Assembly: GCA_963724495.1 (NCBI GenBank)
Contig: CAVRUZ010000003.1
Span: 124,001-188,000 of the forward strand
Reading direction: 5' to 3'
Length of the DNA stretch: 64,000 nt
Origin: CAVRUZ01 sp963724495
GTDB lineage: Bacteria; Actinomycetota; Actinomycetes; Propionibacteriales; DAIQRJ01
Part shown: piece by piece, positions 27,787 to 34,853 of the stretch
Numbering within the stretch: position 1 is the first letter of the stretch
How the letters are laid out: each line of letters opens with the position of its first letter
Program-made: the position numbers and the translations under genes
The notes under the pieces: model-generated
The model's input: only the letters and a program-made list of their open reading frames with translations
Told to the model about the DNA's origin: nothing
Databases searched by the model: none

Positions 27787-28136
27787 CAGTCCTCCTCGAG
27801 CTCCAGTCGTGGTCCGGGCAGAACACCCTGCCGTTCACGGTACGCCGCAGCCTCACTCGCGACCACCTGTTGATAGATGGCGGTGATGACCGCGAGCACG
27901 GTCGGCGCGACCGGCTTGACCCGACGCAGGGCGCTCAGCGTCGCCACTCCCACGGCCGCCTCGCCGGAGTCCTGACTGACCGCCTGGTGGCCGGCCTGCT
28001 GCGCCAGTTCCAGGACCGTCGTCTCGCGGTTCGCCCGGTCGGTGCGCACCTGGTTCCAGATGCTCACCCCGTGGCCGATCAGCGTGCCCAGCAGCGACGT
28101 GAAGGCCACGATCAGCGCCAGCGTGACTGCGTCCAT
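27783..28136 (-). CDS. Small single-helix membrane protein of unknown function
   Basis: A 117-residue protein with one N-terminal membrane helix (MDAVTLALIVAFTSLLGTLI), then a basic stretch (NQVRTDRANRETT) and a cytosolic helical region ending in acidic residues. ATG 28136 is preferred over upstream in-frame starts because it places the membrane helix at the N terminus. It lies 34 bases downstream of mycP on the same strand and overlaps the next small gene. The pair follows mycP, so a role in the ESX system is possible but only by position. Confidence 0.55.
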   Translation of the reverse strand: MDAVTLALIVAFTSLLGTLIGHGVSIWNQVRTDRANRETTVLELAQQAGHQAVSQDSGEAAVGVATLSALRRVKPVAPTVLAVITAIYQQVVASEAAAYRERQGVLPGPRLELEEDW

Positions 28137-28170
28137 CGCTGCATCCTTCCCCGGCAGAAATCGTCGGGCG

Positions 28171-29436
28171 CTAGCGTCGCACGCGGGTCCGACGGATCGC
28201 CATCGTCGTCGCGGCTCCCAACAAGGCAAGGCCGATCATCGCCACAGCCAGCGCAATGCTTCGGTCACGCAATCCGGCGTCGCGCCCGGCAGGCACTGGC
28301 AGCGGAGCCATCGCAACGGCCTGACGTGGCGTCGCCGGCGACCGCTCCGACTCGGCGGGCAGCACCTCGGTGAGCGCGCGCTCGGGGTTGATCGTTCCGT
28401 AGCCCATGGTCGGATGCGGAACGTGACCCGACGGGATGTCGGCGGTGGCCTCGATCCGCCGCTTCACCTCCTGCGCGGTGAGGTCGGGGAACTTCGATCG
28501 GACCAACGCGGCGAGCCCAGCCACGTACGGGGCCGCGAACGACGTGCCGTCACCGGCGGCATTGCCAGCTATTGGCGCCGACCCCAGGACACCGACGCCG
28601 GGCGCCGCGACCGAGATCGGCACCGACGTCTGCGACTTGTCCCACCAGGCACCGTTGGCGTCGACGGCGGCCACCGCCATCACCCCGGGGTAGCGCGCCG
28701 GGTAGGTGACCTCGTCGCCCTGGTCGCCGGAGTTGCCGGCGGCAGCCACGATCAGCACGTCGCGGTCCTCGGCGTACTCCACCGCGTCGCGCAGGTCGTT
28801 GAGGTTCGACAACGTCACCGACGACACGTTGACGACCCTTGCGCCGTCGTCCACCGCCGCGACGATCGCCTGTGCCATCGCCTTTGCCCGCGAACCCTTG
28901 TCGCCGCCGGCGGCGTAGCGGTAGGCGAGGATCCCGGCGTCAGGGGCGATGCCGACCAGGCCGGAGTCGTCGATCGGGCGGGCGGCGATGATGCCCGCCG
29001 CCAGCGTCCCGTGCCCGTCGCAGTCGACGGTTGCCACCACCGAGTCCTCGCTGACGAAGCTCCGGCCGCCCACGACGGCATCGGTGAGCTGAGGGTTCGC
29101 CCTGCTCACCCCGGTGTCGACGACGGCAACGAGGACGCCCTTGCCGGTGGAGTACCGCGCGGCCGCCGCGAAGTCGAGCCGGTCCTGCGGCCAGCCGGCG
29201 GCGTCGCGCCAGCGCGAAGGCAGCAGCCGGTCACAGCCGGCCGCCTCGGTGGTGAGGGGAGCCGGCTGCGGCGCGCTGTGGGCTGCGGGCAGGCCCGGGC
29301 CGAACAAGCCGGCGCCGACCAGGGAGAGAACCAGGCCGAGCGCGGTCACGGCGGCCTTGTTCCAGCCCCGGTCGAGAAGGTGCCTTCCCGCCTCGGAGTC
29401 CTGGCCCGACCGCGTCGATAGGACTGGCCTGAACAC
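28171..29436 (-). CDS. mycP: Mycosin, ESX-associated subtilisin-like serine protease
   Basis: A 421-residue membrane-anchored protease. The N-terminal signal segment (TALGLVLSLVGAGLFGPGLP) and C-terminal membrane helix (IALAVAMIGLALLGAATTMA) flank an S8 domain with the full triad: Asp in VAVVDTGVSRANP, His in VDCDGHGTLAAGI, Ser in GDGTSFAAPYVAGLA. The oxyanion Asn lies in VAAAGNSGDQGD. Mycosins cap and stabilise the ESX membrane complex and cleave some substrates in the periplasm. GTG 29436 starts a rather long cytosolic N terminus; an internal start would still keep the signal helix. Confidence 0.94.
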   Translation of the reverse strand: MFRPVLSTRSGQDSEAGRHLLDRGWNKAAVTALGLVLSLVGAGLFGPGLPAAHSAPQPAPLTTEAAGCDRLLPSRWRDAAGWPQDRLDFAAAARYSTGKGVLVAVVDTGVSRANPQLTDAVVGGRSFVSEDSVVATVDCDGHGTLAAGIIAARPIDDSGLVGIAPDAGILAYRYAAGGDKGSRAKAMAQAIVAAVDDGARVVNVSSVTLSNLNDLRDAVEYAEDRDVLIVAAAGNSGDQGDEVTYPARYPGVMAVAAVDANGAWWDKSQTSVPISVAAPGVGVLGSAPIAGNAAGDGTSFAAPYVAGLAALVRSKFPDLTAQEVKRRIEATADIPSGHVPHPTMGYGTINPERALTEVLPAESERSPATPRQAVAMAPLPVPAGRDAGLRDRSIALAVAMIGLALLGAATTMAIRRTRVRR

Positions 29437-29502
29437 GGCTGGCAGCGTAATCAGCTCGCGTCACCGGCGTCGGGCGTAATCCACCGGTGCGAAGATGCTC
29501 CG

Positions 29503-30333
29503 GTGCCAGTGCCTTTCGCAGACGGTCATTCCGTCGAGATCATCGCGCACCGGGGAGCCTCGAAGGAGCGCCCGGAGCAGACCAGGTCCGCCTACGCGCT
29601 CGCCCTGGAGCAGGGGGCCGACGGGCTGGAGTGCGACGTCCGGTTGACACTCGACCAGATCCCGGTCTGCGTCCACGACGCCTCGATGAAGCGGATGGCC
29701 GGACTCGACCGCAACGTCTCCCAGCTCACGCTCACCCAGCTGCGTGAGCTGGACCTCGCACACGGTGGCCCGGCCGGTTCGGCCGATCTTCCCCGCGACG
29801 AGCGCGGCATCCTCACGCTGGAGGAGTTCTGCGAGCTGGCGGTCGACGCCGGTCGGCCGCTGAACCTGGCCGTGGAGATGAAGCACCCGTCGCGGTTCGG
29901 CGGACTGGTGGAGCGCGCCACGGTGATGGTGCTCGACCGGTTCGGCCTGCGCGGCCGCGACTCCCGCGGCGTCGAGACCGAGACCGCCAAACGCGTCACC
30001 GTCCGGTTGATGAGCTTCAGCCAGACCGCACTCGAGCGGCTCGCCAAGACGGCTCCCGACCTGGAGCGGGTGTTCCTCACCGACTCCGGGCCGCTGTCGT
30101 GGCCGTGGGGTCGCCACCTGCCCGGCGGTGCGGGGATCGCCGGTCCGTCGGTGCGGATGCTGCGCACCCAGCCCGAGCTCATCCAGAGCTGGCAGCAGAC
30201 CGGCCGCAAGGTGCACTGCTGGACCGCGAACGCCGCCGACGACGTGACCGCGTGTGTGCAGGCCCGCGTCGACGCGATCATCACCGACCTACCGGCCCAG
30301 ACGCTGGCCCTGGTCCGCTCCGCCGCCGGCTGA
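29503..30333 (+). CDS. Glycerophosphodiester phosphodiesterase
   Basis: A 276-residue GDPD-family enzyme that hydrolyses deacylated phospholipids to glycerol 3-phosphate and an alcohol. EIIAHRGASKERPEQTRSAY contains the catalytic HRG and the E(N)T element. DGLECDVRLTLDQIPVCVHD carries the metal-binding ExD and second catalytic His (VHD). Later elements include LNLAVEMKHPSRFGG (metal-binding E) and VHCWTANAADD near the C terminus. No signal peptide is present, so it is probably cytosolic. The start at 29503 is preferred because HRGAS then lies about 15 residues in. It precedes the DUF5926 gene by 26 bases. Confidence 0.92.
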   Translation: MPVPFADGHSVEIIAHRGASKERPEQTRSAYALALEQGADGLECDVRLTLDQIPVCVHDASMKRMAGLDRNVSQLTLTQLRELDLAHGGPAGSADLPRDERGILTLEEFCELAVDAGRPLNLAVEMKHPSRFGGLVERATVMVLDRFGLRGRDSRGVETETAKRVTVRLMSFSQTALERLAKTAPDLERVFLTDSGPLSWPWGRHLPGGAGIAGPSVRMLRTQPELIQSWQQTGRKVHCWTANAADDVTACVQARVDAIITDLPAQTLALVRSAAG

Positions 30334-30359
30334 GCCGGCCGACGACACGGGAGACCCGC

Positions 30360-31334
30360 ATGGCCAAGCGCAGACGACCCACGCACGCGAGCACGGTCAG
30401 CGCGCCGCTGCCCGAAGGAACCGGACCGGTGGGTCCGCGCGAACCCTGTCCCTGTGGTTCGGGCGAGCGCTACAAGAACTGCCATGGCCGGGCCGAGCGG
30501 GCCCGCGTCGGACTGCGCAACCCCAGGCCGTTCGCCGGTCTGCCGTTCGAGCGCGACCTGGTGGCGATGCGGGAGTTCGTCCCGTCGGCCACCGCCCCGG
30601 TCACGCTGGCCGACGGTTTGGCCGACACTGAGCCGTTCACCGGAGTGCTCGTCTGCTCGCTGCTGCCGATGGCCAGACCGGCCCTGGTCCGGCCGGACCG
30701 GACGCTCTGGCTGGGACTGCAGCTGCAGAGTCCGCTGAGCCTCGATCCGGCGAAGGACCTGGTGGCGGCCACGCGGGCCGCGGCAGACCTGCCGGCCGGA
30801 TCGACGCTCGAGGACGTGCCGGCCTGGGCCGACGACGACCCGTCGCCGGCGGATTTCTTTGCTAGTACAGCCCTTGAGGTCACCGTGCACGACGGCTTCG
30901 ACTGGTGGCTCGAAGGGCAGGACGTCGACGGTGAGACGGCAGCCTCGCTGGAGCGCGCCAACGCGTCGATCTACCCGACCGCCAAGCTGGCCGGTGTCGA
31001 GGCGGCGTACTGGTGCCAGATCGGGGAGAAGGTCCACATCCGGTGGGTCACCGACTTCCCCGAGGACCGGCTGCTCGCAGGCCTCGCGCGGTTGCAGGCT
31101 GCCGGATCCGCCGGTGCTGGCGACGGCAGCCGGCTCGTCGGCTCGTTCCGGACCCACGGCCTCGTGGTCCCGGTCTGGGACCTTCGCGCCGACGCCCAGC
31201 CCGACGAGGCAGAGGTTGCCCTGGCCGCGCTGGCCACCCGGCTCGACGAGGCGATGGCGGTCGAGGCGCCACTCGAGTCGGAGGAGCTGCGGGCGCTGAG
31301 CCTGCTGAACTCGCGCCAGGTCACCCTGCGGTGA
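30360..31334 (+). CDS. DUF5926 family protein with SEC-C zinc motif
   Basis: A 324-residue actinobacterial protein of the DUF5926 family. The N terminus has a SEC-C motif (PCPCGSGERYKNCHG), a small Zn-binding module like the SecA C terminus. The rest matches the family's conserved soluble domain, with a WWLEGQDVDGETAASLERAN element. ATG 30360 places SEC-C about 30 residues in, as in the family. It overlaps nothing and follows the GDPD gene closely on the same strand. The biochemical role is not known; the zinc module suggests protein binding. Confidence 0.88.
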   Translation: MAKRRRPTHASTVSAPLPEGTGPVGPREPCPCGSGERYKNCHGRAERARVGLRNPRPFAGLPFERDLVAMREFVPSATAPVTLADGLADTEPFTGVLVCSLLPMARPALVRPDRTLWLGLQLQSPLSLDPAKDLVAATRAAADLPAGSTLEDVPAWADDDPSPADFFASTALEVTVHDGFDWWLEGQDVDGETAASLERANASIYPTAKLAGVEAAYWCQIGEKVHIRWVTDFPEDRLLAGLARLQAAGSAGAGDGSRLVGSFRTHGLVVPVWDLRADAQPDEAEVALAALATRLDEAMAVEAPLESEELRALSLLNSRQVTLR

Positions 31335-31342
31335 GAGTCTCG

Positions 31343-32002
31343 CTAGGAGGCCGCGCTGAACCTGGCCTCGACCTCGGCGGCGACGCGGATGTCCTCGGGG
31401 CGAACGGTCTGACCGACCTCGTCCGCGCCGGCCGACCGCAGCCGAGAGCTGGCCAACTCGGGCCCACCCGTGCCACCGAGCAGACCCGTATCGGAGAGCG
31501 CGGTCAGCCGAGGCGAGCCCAGGCCCGCGGCATCGGCGTAGTCCTGGGCGCGGGCACGAGCGTCGGTCACGGCCGCAGCCCTGACCTCGCGGAGGAGCCG
31601 GCTGCTGGTCTCGTCGGTGAGCGACCACCACACGCCCTCCTGGGCGAGGCTGTCGTCGGCGGCGGCTGCGCTGAGCCAGTCCGCGACGACATCGCGGCCC
31701 GGCATGGTGAAGCGAACGGTCTGGCGCACCTCGTGCACACGACGTGACGACGAGGGTTCGTGGTTCCACCAGCGCGACACCGGATCGACAGACCAGCGCA
31801 GCACTGCGCCGGAATCCTGCAGGCTCGCGAGTTCCGCGCTGAGCTCGGCGGTCCTGCGCAGCACCCGCTCGTAGGCCGCGGTCGCATCGCGGTCACTCGC
31901 GTGGACGGCCACGTTCACCGTGCCGAGTTCCGCGGGAACGTCCAGATGGCTCTCGCCGCGGACGCTGATCGTCACCACGCCGGGTCCACCGCTCGTGATC
32001 AT
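31343..32002 (-). CDS. SIMPL (DUF541) domain protein
   Basis: A 219-residue SIMPL-domain protein (BP26/OMP28-like fold). TISVRGESHLDVPAELGTVN begins the domain. The middle holds tandem helices with DARARAQDYADAAGL, and the end has the typical RVAAEVEARF strand. No signal peptide is seen, so unlike many proteobacterial members it appears cytosolic. ATG 32002 is chosen because upstream in-frame residues read through the neighbouring gene. It follows the hypothetical secreted protein by ten bases on the same strand. The family has no firmly known activity. Confidence 0.85.
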   Translation of the reverse strand: MITSGGPGVVTISVRGESHLDVPAELGTVNVAVHASDRDATAAYERVLRRTAELSAELASLQDSGAVLRWSVDPVSRWWNHEPSSSRRVHEVRQTVRFTMPGRDVVADWLSAAAADDSLAQEGVWWSLTDETSSRLLREVRAAAVTDARARAQDYADAAGLGSPRLTALSDTGLLGGTGGPELASSRLRSAGADEVGQTVRPEDIRVAAEVEARFSAAS

Positions 32003-32012
32003 GCGTGCGACC

Positions 32013-32543
32013 TCAGGCCTGGATGTCGTCCACGAACACGAGCCAGCTCCCGTCGGCGTACCTGCCGACCACGTAGTTCCGGGTGATACCGGGAGCGATG
32101 CTCGTGGCGCCCTGGACATCGGTGCACCCGTAGTTGCTGGTGAGGAACTCGGCCAGCGTCGCGACGGTCTGGTCCATGTCGGCTCCCGACGCGGGCGGGA
32201 CCGGGTAGTAGGCGGGATCGAGACCGCCGATGAAGGCGTCGAGGCCGTCGCTGGGAACCTGCACCATCGCCCGGAGTCGCCACCGGGTGTCCTCGGTGTA
32301 GTTGGCGAAGGCGAAGGTGCTTCCCGGCGGGAAGTCGATCTTCGCCGCCTCTTCGACAGCCGTGAGCGACAGGCCGGTGCAGCCGACGCCGAGCGGGGCA
32401 GTGCAGTTCGGGTCCGCGGCCCTGCCCTGCTGGGCGTTCCTGATGGTGATCGCGCTCACCGCCACCAGGATCAGCAGCAGCACGGCGCCGAGGACGACGG
32501 CGACTCGGTTCCGGGTGGATGTCACGAGCGCACCGTAATCCAC
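32013..32543 (-). CDS. Membrane-anchored extracytoplasmic protein of unknown function
   Basis: A 176-residue protein with one N-terminal membrane helix (VAVVLGAVLLLILVAVSAIT) and an extracytoplasmic domain holding three to four Cys residues (PNCTAPLGVGC; SNYGCTD) that could form disulphides. No lipobox precedes a Cys at the helix end, so it is probably helix-anchored. The domain (WRLRAMVQVPSDGLDAFIGG; GSWLVFVDDIQA) is not recognised. It is co-directional with the SIMPL gene and divergent from the candidate RNA. Confidence 0.6.
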   Translation of the reverse strand: MDYGALVTSTRNRVAVVLGAVLLLILVAVSAITIRNAQQGRAADPNCTAPLGVGCTGLSLTAVEEAAKIDFPPGSTFAFANYTEDTRWRLRAMVQVPSDGLDAFIGGLDPAYYPVPPASGADMDQTVATLAEFLTSNYGCTDVQGATSIAPGITRNYVVGRYADGSWLVFVDDIQA

Positions 32544-32626
32544 CTGGTCACGCCCGGCTCACGGCAATCTGTCGGCGCGGGTGACGGTCCCATCTGCTGC
32601 TGATGTCACTTCTGCCGGACGGGCAA

Positions 32627-32740
32627 GGTTTGTCCTGGCAAATCGCCAGAAGAGCTTGCACCAGCAAACCGACCGGGTACTCTCGTCAGTGCTAGGTCGT
32701 CGTTGTATCCCCCGTCAGCGACGACCTAGCCTCTTTTTTG
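32627..32740 (+). ncRNA. Candidate structured RNA ending in an intrinsic terminator
   Basis: The 220-base gap between the divergently oriented membrane-protein gene and the 3' end of arcA contains no plausible ORF but clear nested structure. GGTTTGT (32627-32633) pairs with GCAAACC (32664-32670), allowing one G-U. Inside it CTGGC/GCCAG (32635-32639 and 32645-32649) close a five-base loop. A perfect 12-bp hairpin follows, then six T residues. The terminator faces the plus strand, away from the upstream gene, so a separate plus-strand transcript is implied. The 5' end is not defined and could lie as far left as about 32545. I could not match it to a known RNA family; 6C RNA was considered and not supported. 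Confidence 0.5.
32691..32739 (+). terminator. Strong intrinsic terminator beside arcA
   Basis: GCTAGGTCGTCG (32691-32702) and CGACGACCTAGC (32719-32730) form a perfect 12-bp stem with a 16-base loop containing five Cs. The run TTTTTT (32734-32739) follows. The T run lies only on the right, so it terminates plus-strand transcription toward arcA. The opposite face may still act as a 3' barrier for arcA transcripts. Confidence 0.85.
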
Positions 32741-32763
32741 CCCGGCTGCATTTCTGCCGGTTG

Positions 32764-34047
32764 TCACAGTCGGTCCCGCAGGACCGGGCAGGACATGCAC
32801 CGCGGGCCGCCCCGGCCGCTGCCGAGCTCGGAACCGGCGATGGCGATCACCTCGATGCCGGCTCTTTCGAGCCGCCGGTTGGTCTCCACGTTCCGCTCGT
32901 AGGCCACGGCCAGCCGCGGCGCCAGCGCCAGCGTGTTGTTGCCGTCGTCCCATTGCTCGCGCTCCGCCGTCACCGGGTCGAGCCCGGTGTCGATGCTGTG
33001 CATCCGGTCGATGCCCAGCGCGGTGGCCGCCGCCTCCAGGAACGGGGTCGGCCCGGACACCGAGACCTCTGTCAGATCCGCCACAGGTGCCCCTGCTGTC
33101 TCTGGTGACGCTGTGATCGCCCACGCCACCAGGTCTCTGGCCACGTTCGCGTACATGAGGACGGTGTCGGTGTCGACCATCGTCACGATCGTGTCCAGAT
33201 GCATCGTCGCCCGGCGCTGCGCGATCGGGACGGCGAGCACCGTGTGCGCCAGGCCGCGGCTCAGGAGCGCGCCCGCCAGCCGTTCGACTCCGGCCGGCGC
33301 GGTGCGTTCGCCGACACCGACGGCCACGACGCCGTGCCCGAGCAGCAGCACGTCGCCGCCTTCGAGGCTCTCCCATTCGGGCCGGTAGGCCGGAACCGTC
33401 CCGGCGAAAGCCGGATGGTGCGCATAGATCAGCCCGGTGAGCGCGGTCTCGCGCCTGCGCGCCGGCATCGCCAGGCTCGTGACCGCGACATGCCCGTGCG
33501 GCAGCCACACCGAGGAGTCGCGAGTGAAGAGCAGGTTGGGCAGCGGCTCGACGAGGAAGGCGTCCTCGGGCAGCAGGCTCGTCACGATGCTGTGGTCGGT
33601 GCGGACGCCCAGACGAGTGCCGAGTTCGTCGTTGCGCAGACCGGCGACGAGCACGTCGGTGAGGTCGGCCGGCGCCAGGTCCGCCAGCGGCTCGGCCAGG
33701 CGGGTCCGCAGGGTCTGCCCGAGCAGGGTCCCCGCGAGCAGGTCGGCGACGGCCTGCGTCCGGGCGGCGCCGATCTCGAGCGTCTCGGTGAGCAGGTCGG
33801 TGAGGTAGAGCACGCGCACACCCCGCGTCGTGAGTTCGGCAGCGAACGCGTCGTGCTCGTCCTGGGCCCGGGCGACCCATGGGATGCCGTCGAACAGCAG
33901 GCTGTCGTTGTTGCGCGGGGTCAGCCGCGAGAGCTCCGGGCCGGGCCGGTGCAGGAGCACGGTGCGCAGGCGGCCGACCTCGGAGTCGGCCCCCAGGGTC
34001 CGCGCGGGAAGGTCTGCCGGCACGGGTGACGAGGGCGTCGACGACAT
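32764..34047 (-). CDS. arcA: Arginine deiminase
   Basis: A 427-residue guanidino-group hydrolase converting arginine to citrulline and ammonia. The catalytic Cys is in GRGGPRCMSCP near the C terminus. The His/Asp pair is in ATMHLDTIVTMVD. NLLFTRDSSVWL, WESLEGGDVLLLG and DDGNNTLAL are the remaining conserved substrate-binding blocks. Length is typical (about 400-420). No ornithine transcarbamylase, carbamate kinase or arginine antiporter gene lies next to it, so it is detached from the usual arc operon. Its stop lies 24 bases from the plus-strand terminator. Confidence 0.95.
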   Translation of the reverse strand: MSSTPSSPVPADLPARTLGADSEVGRLRTVLLHRPGPELSRLTPRNNDSLLFDGIPWVARAQDEHDAFAAELTTRGVRVLYLTDLLTETLEIGAARTQAVADLLAGTLLGQTLRTRLAEPLADLAPADLTDVLVAGLRNDELGTRLGVRTDHSIVTSLLPEDAFLVEPLPNLLFTRDSSVWLPHGHVAVTSLAMPARRRETALTGLIYAHHPAFAGTVPAYRPEWESLEGGDVLLLGHGVVAVGVGERTAPAGVERLAGALLSRGLAHTVLAVPIAQRRATMHLDTIVTMVDTDTVLMYANVARDLVAWAITASPETAGAPVADLTEVSVSGPTPFLEAAATALGIDRMHSIDTGLDPVTAEREQWDDGNNTLALAPRLAVAYERNVETNRRLERAGIEVIAIAGSELGSGRGGPRCMSCPVLRDRL

Positions 34048-34115
34048 GGCCGAACGCTAGTGCCCGCCGGTGGTCGTTGTGATCGCCATCGATCCGTGCT
34101 CGGTAGCCTGAGGCG

Positions 34116-34853
34116 GTGTCTGGCCAGGGATCAGCTGAGGTCGTCGTGGTGATTCCGGCCCGCGACGAGGCCCGCATGATCGGCTCGACGGTCCGGGCGG
34201 CCAGGACGATCACCGGGGTGTCGCGTGTCCTGGTCTGCGACGACGGTTCCACCGACGCGACGAGGGAGCGGGCGCACGCAGCGGGCGCTGCCGTAGCGGC
34301 CCATCCCAGCTCCCGCGGCAAGGCCGCCGCGATGATGACCGGCGTCGCCACGCTGCGCCACCGGGGCATGCCCTTCGACGCGATCCTGTTCATCGACGCC
34401 GACCTGGGCGAAACGGCTGCGCTGGCGGCCGCGTTGGTCGCCCCGGTGCTGTCGGGGGCAGCCGACCTGACGATCGCAGTCCCGCCGCCTGCGGGACCGT
34501 CTGCCGGTGGCTTCGGCCTGGTCAAGGGGCTGGCCGGCCGGGGAATCCACACGGCGACCGGCCTGTCGATGCGGGCACCGCTGTCCGGGCAGCGCTGCAT
34601 CAGCGCGGCCGCGCTGGCTGCGGCCGAGCCGCTTGCATCCGGGTGGGGTGTCGAGGTGGCGATGACCATCGACGTCGCCAGCGCAGGCCTGCTCGTGCTG
34701 GAAGTCGACGTGCCGTTCACGCACCGGGTGACCGGCCGCAACCTCAAGGCCCAGCTGCACCGGGCGGCGCAGCTGCGCGACGTCGCGCGAGCACTCGGCT
34801 CCCGCGGGGTGGTGCCAGGGGTGGCCCGGGTCGCCCTGCCTGGGCGCAGATGA
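34116..34853 (+). CDS. Glycosyltransferase family 2 protein
   Basis: A 245-residue GT-A fold transferase. VVVIPARDEARMIGSTVRAA opens the nucleotide-sugar-binding domain, VLVCDDGSTDATRERA is the conserved DDGS loop, and ILFIDADLGE holds the metal-binding DxD. No membrane helices, so it is a cytosolic or peripheral enzyme, similar to polyprenyl-phosphate sugar synthases. Its stop overlaps the start of the membrane GT-C gene (ATGA), indicating an operon. A plausible pairing is that this enzyme makes a polyprenol-linked donor that the GT-C uses outside; this is inference. Confidence 0.88.
   Translation: MSGQGSAEVVVVIPARDEARMIGSTVRAARTITGVSRVLVCDDGSTDATRERAHAAGAAVAAHPSSRGKAAAMMTGVATLRHRGMPFDAILFIDADLGETAALAAALVAPVLSGAADLTIAVPPPAGPSAGGFGLVKGLAGRGIHTATGLSMRAPLSGQRCISAAALAAAEPLASGWGVEVAMTIDVASAGLLVLEVDVPFTHRVTGRNLKAQLHRAAQLRDVARALGSRGVVPGVARVALPGRR

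Noticed and set aside
32691..32740. 6C RNA family member
   Set aside because: The terminator loop has only five Cs and there is no second C-rich hairpin, so the 6C definition is not met.
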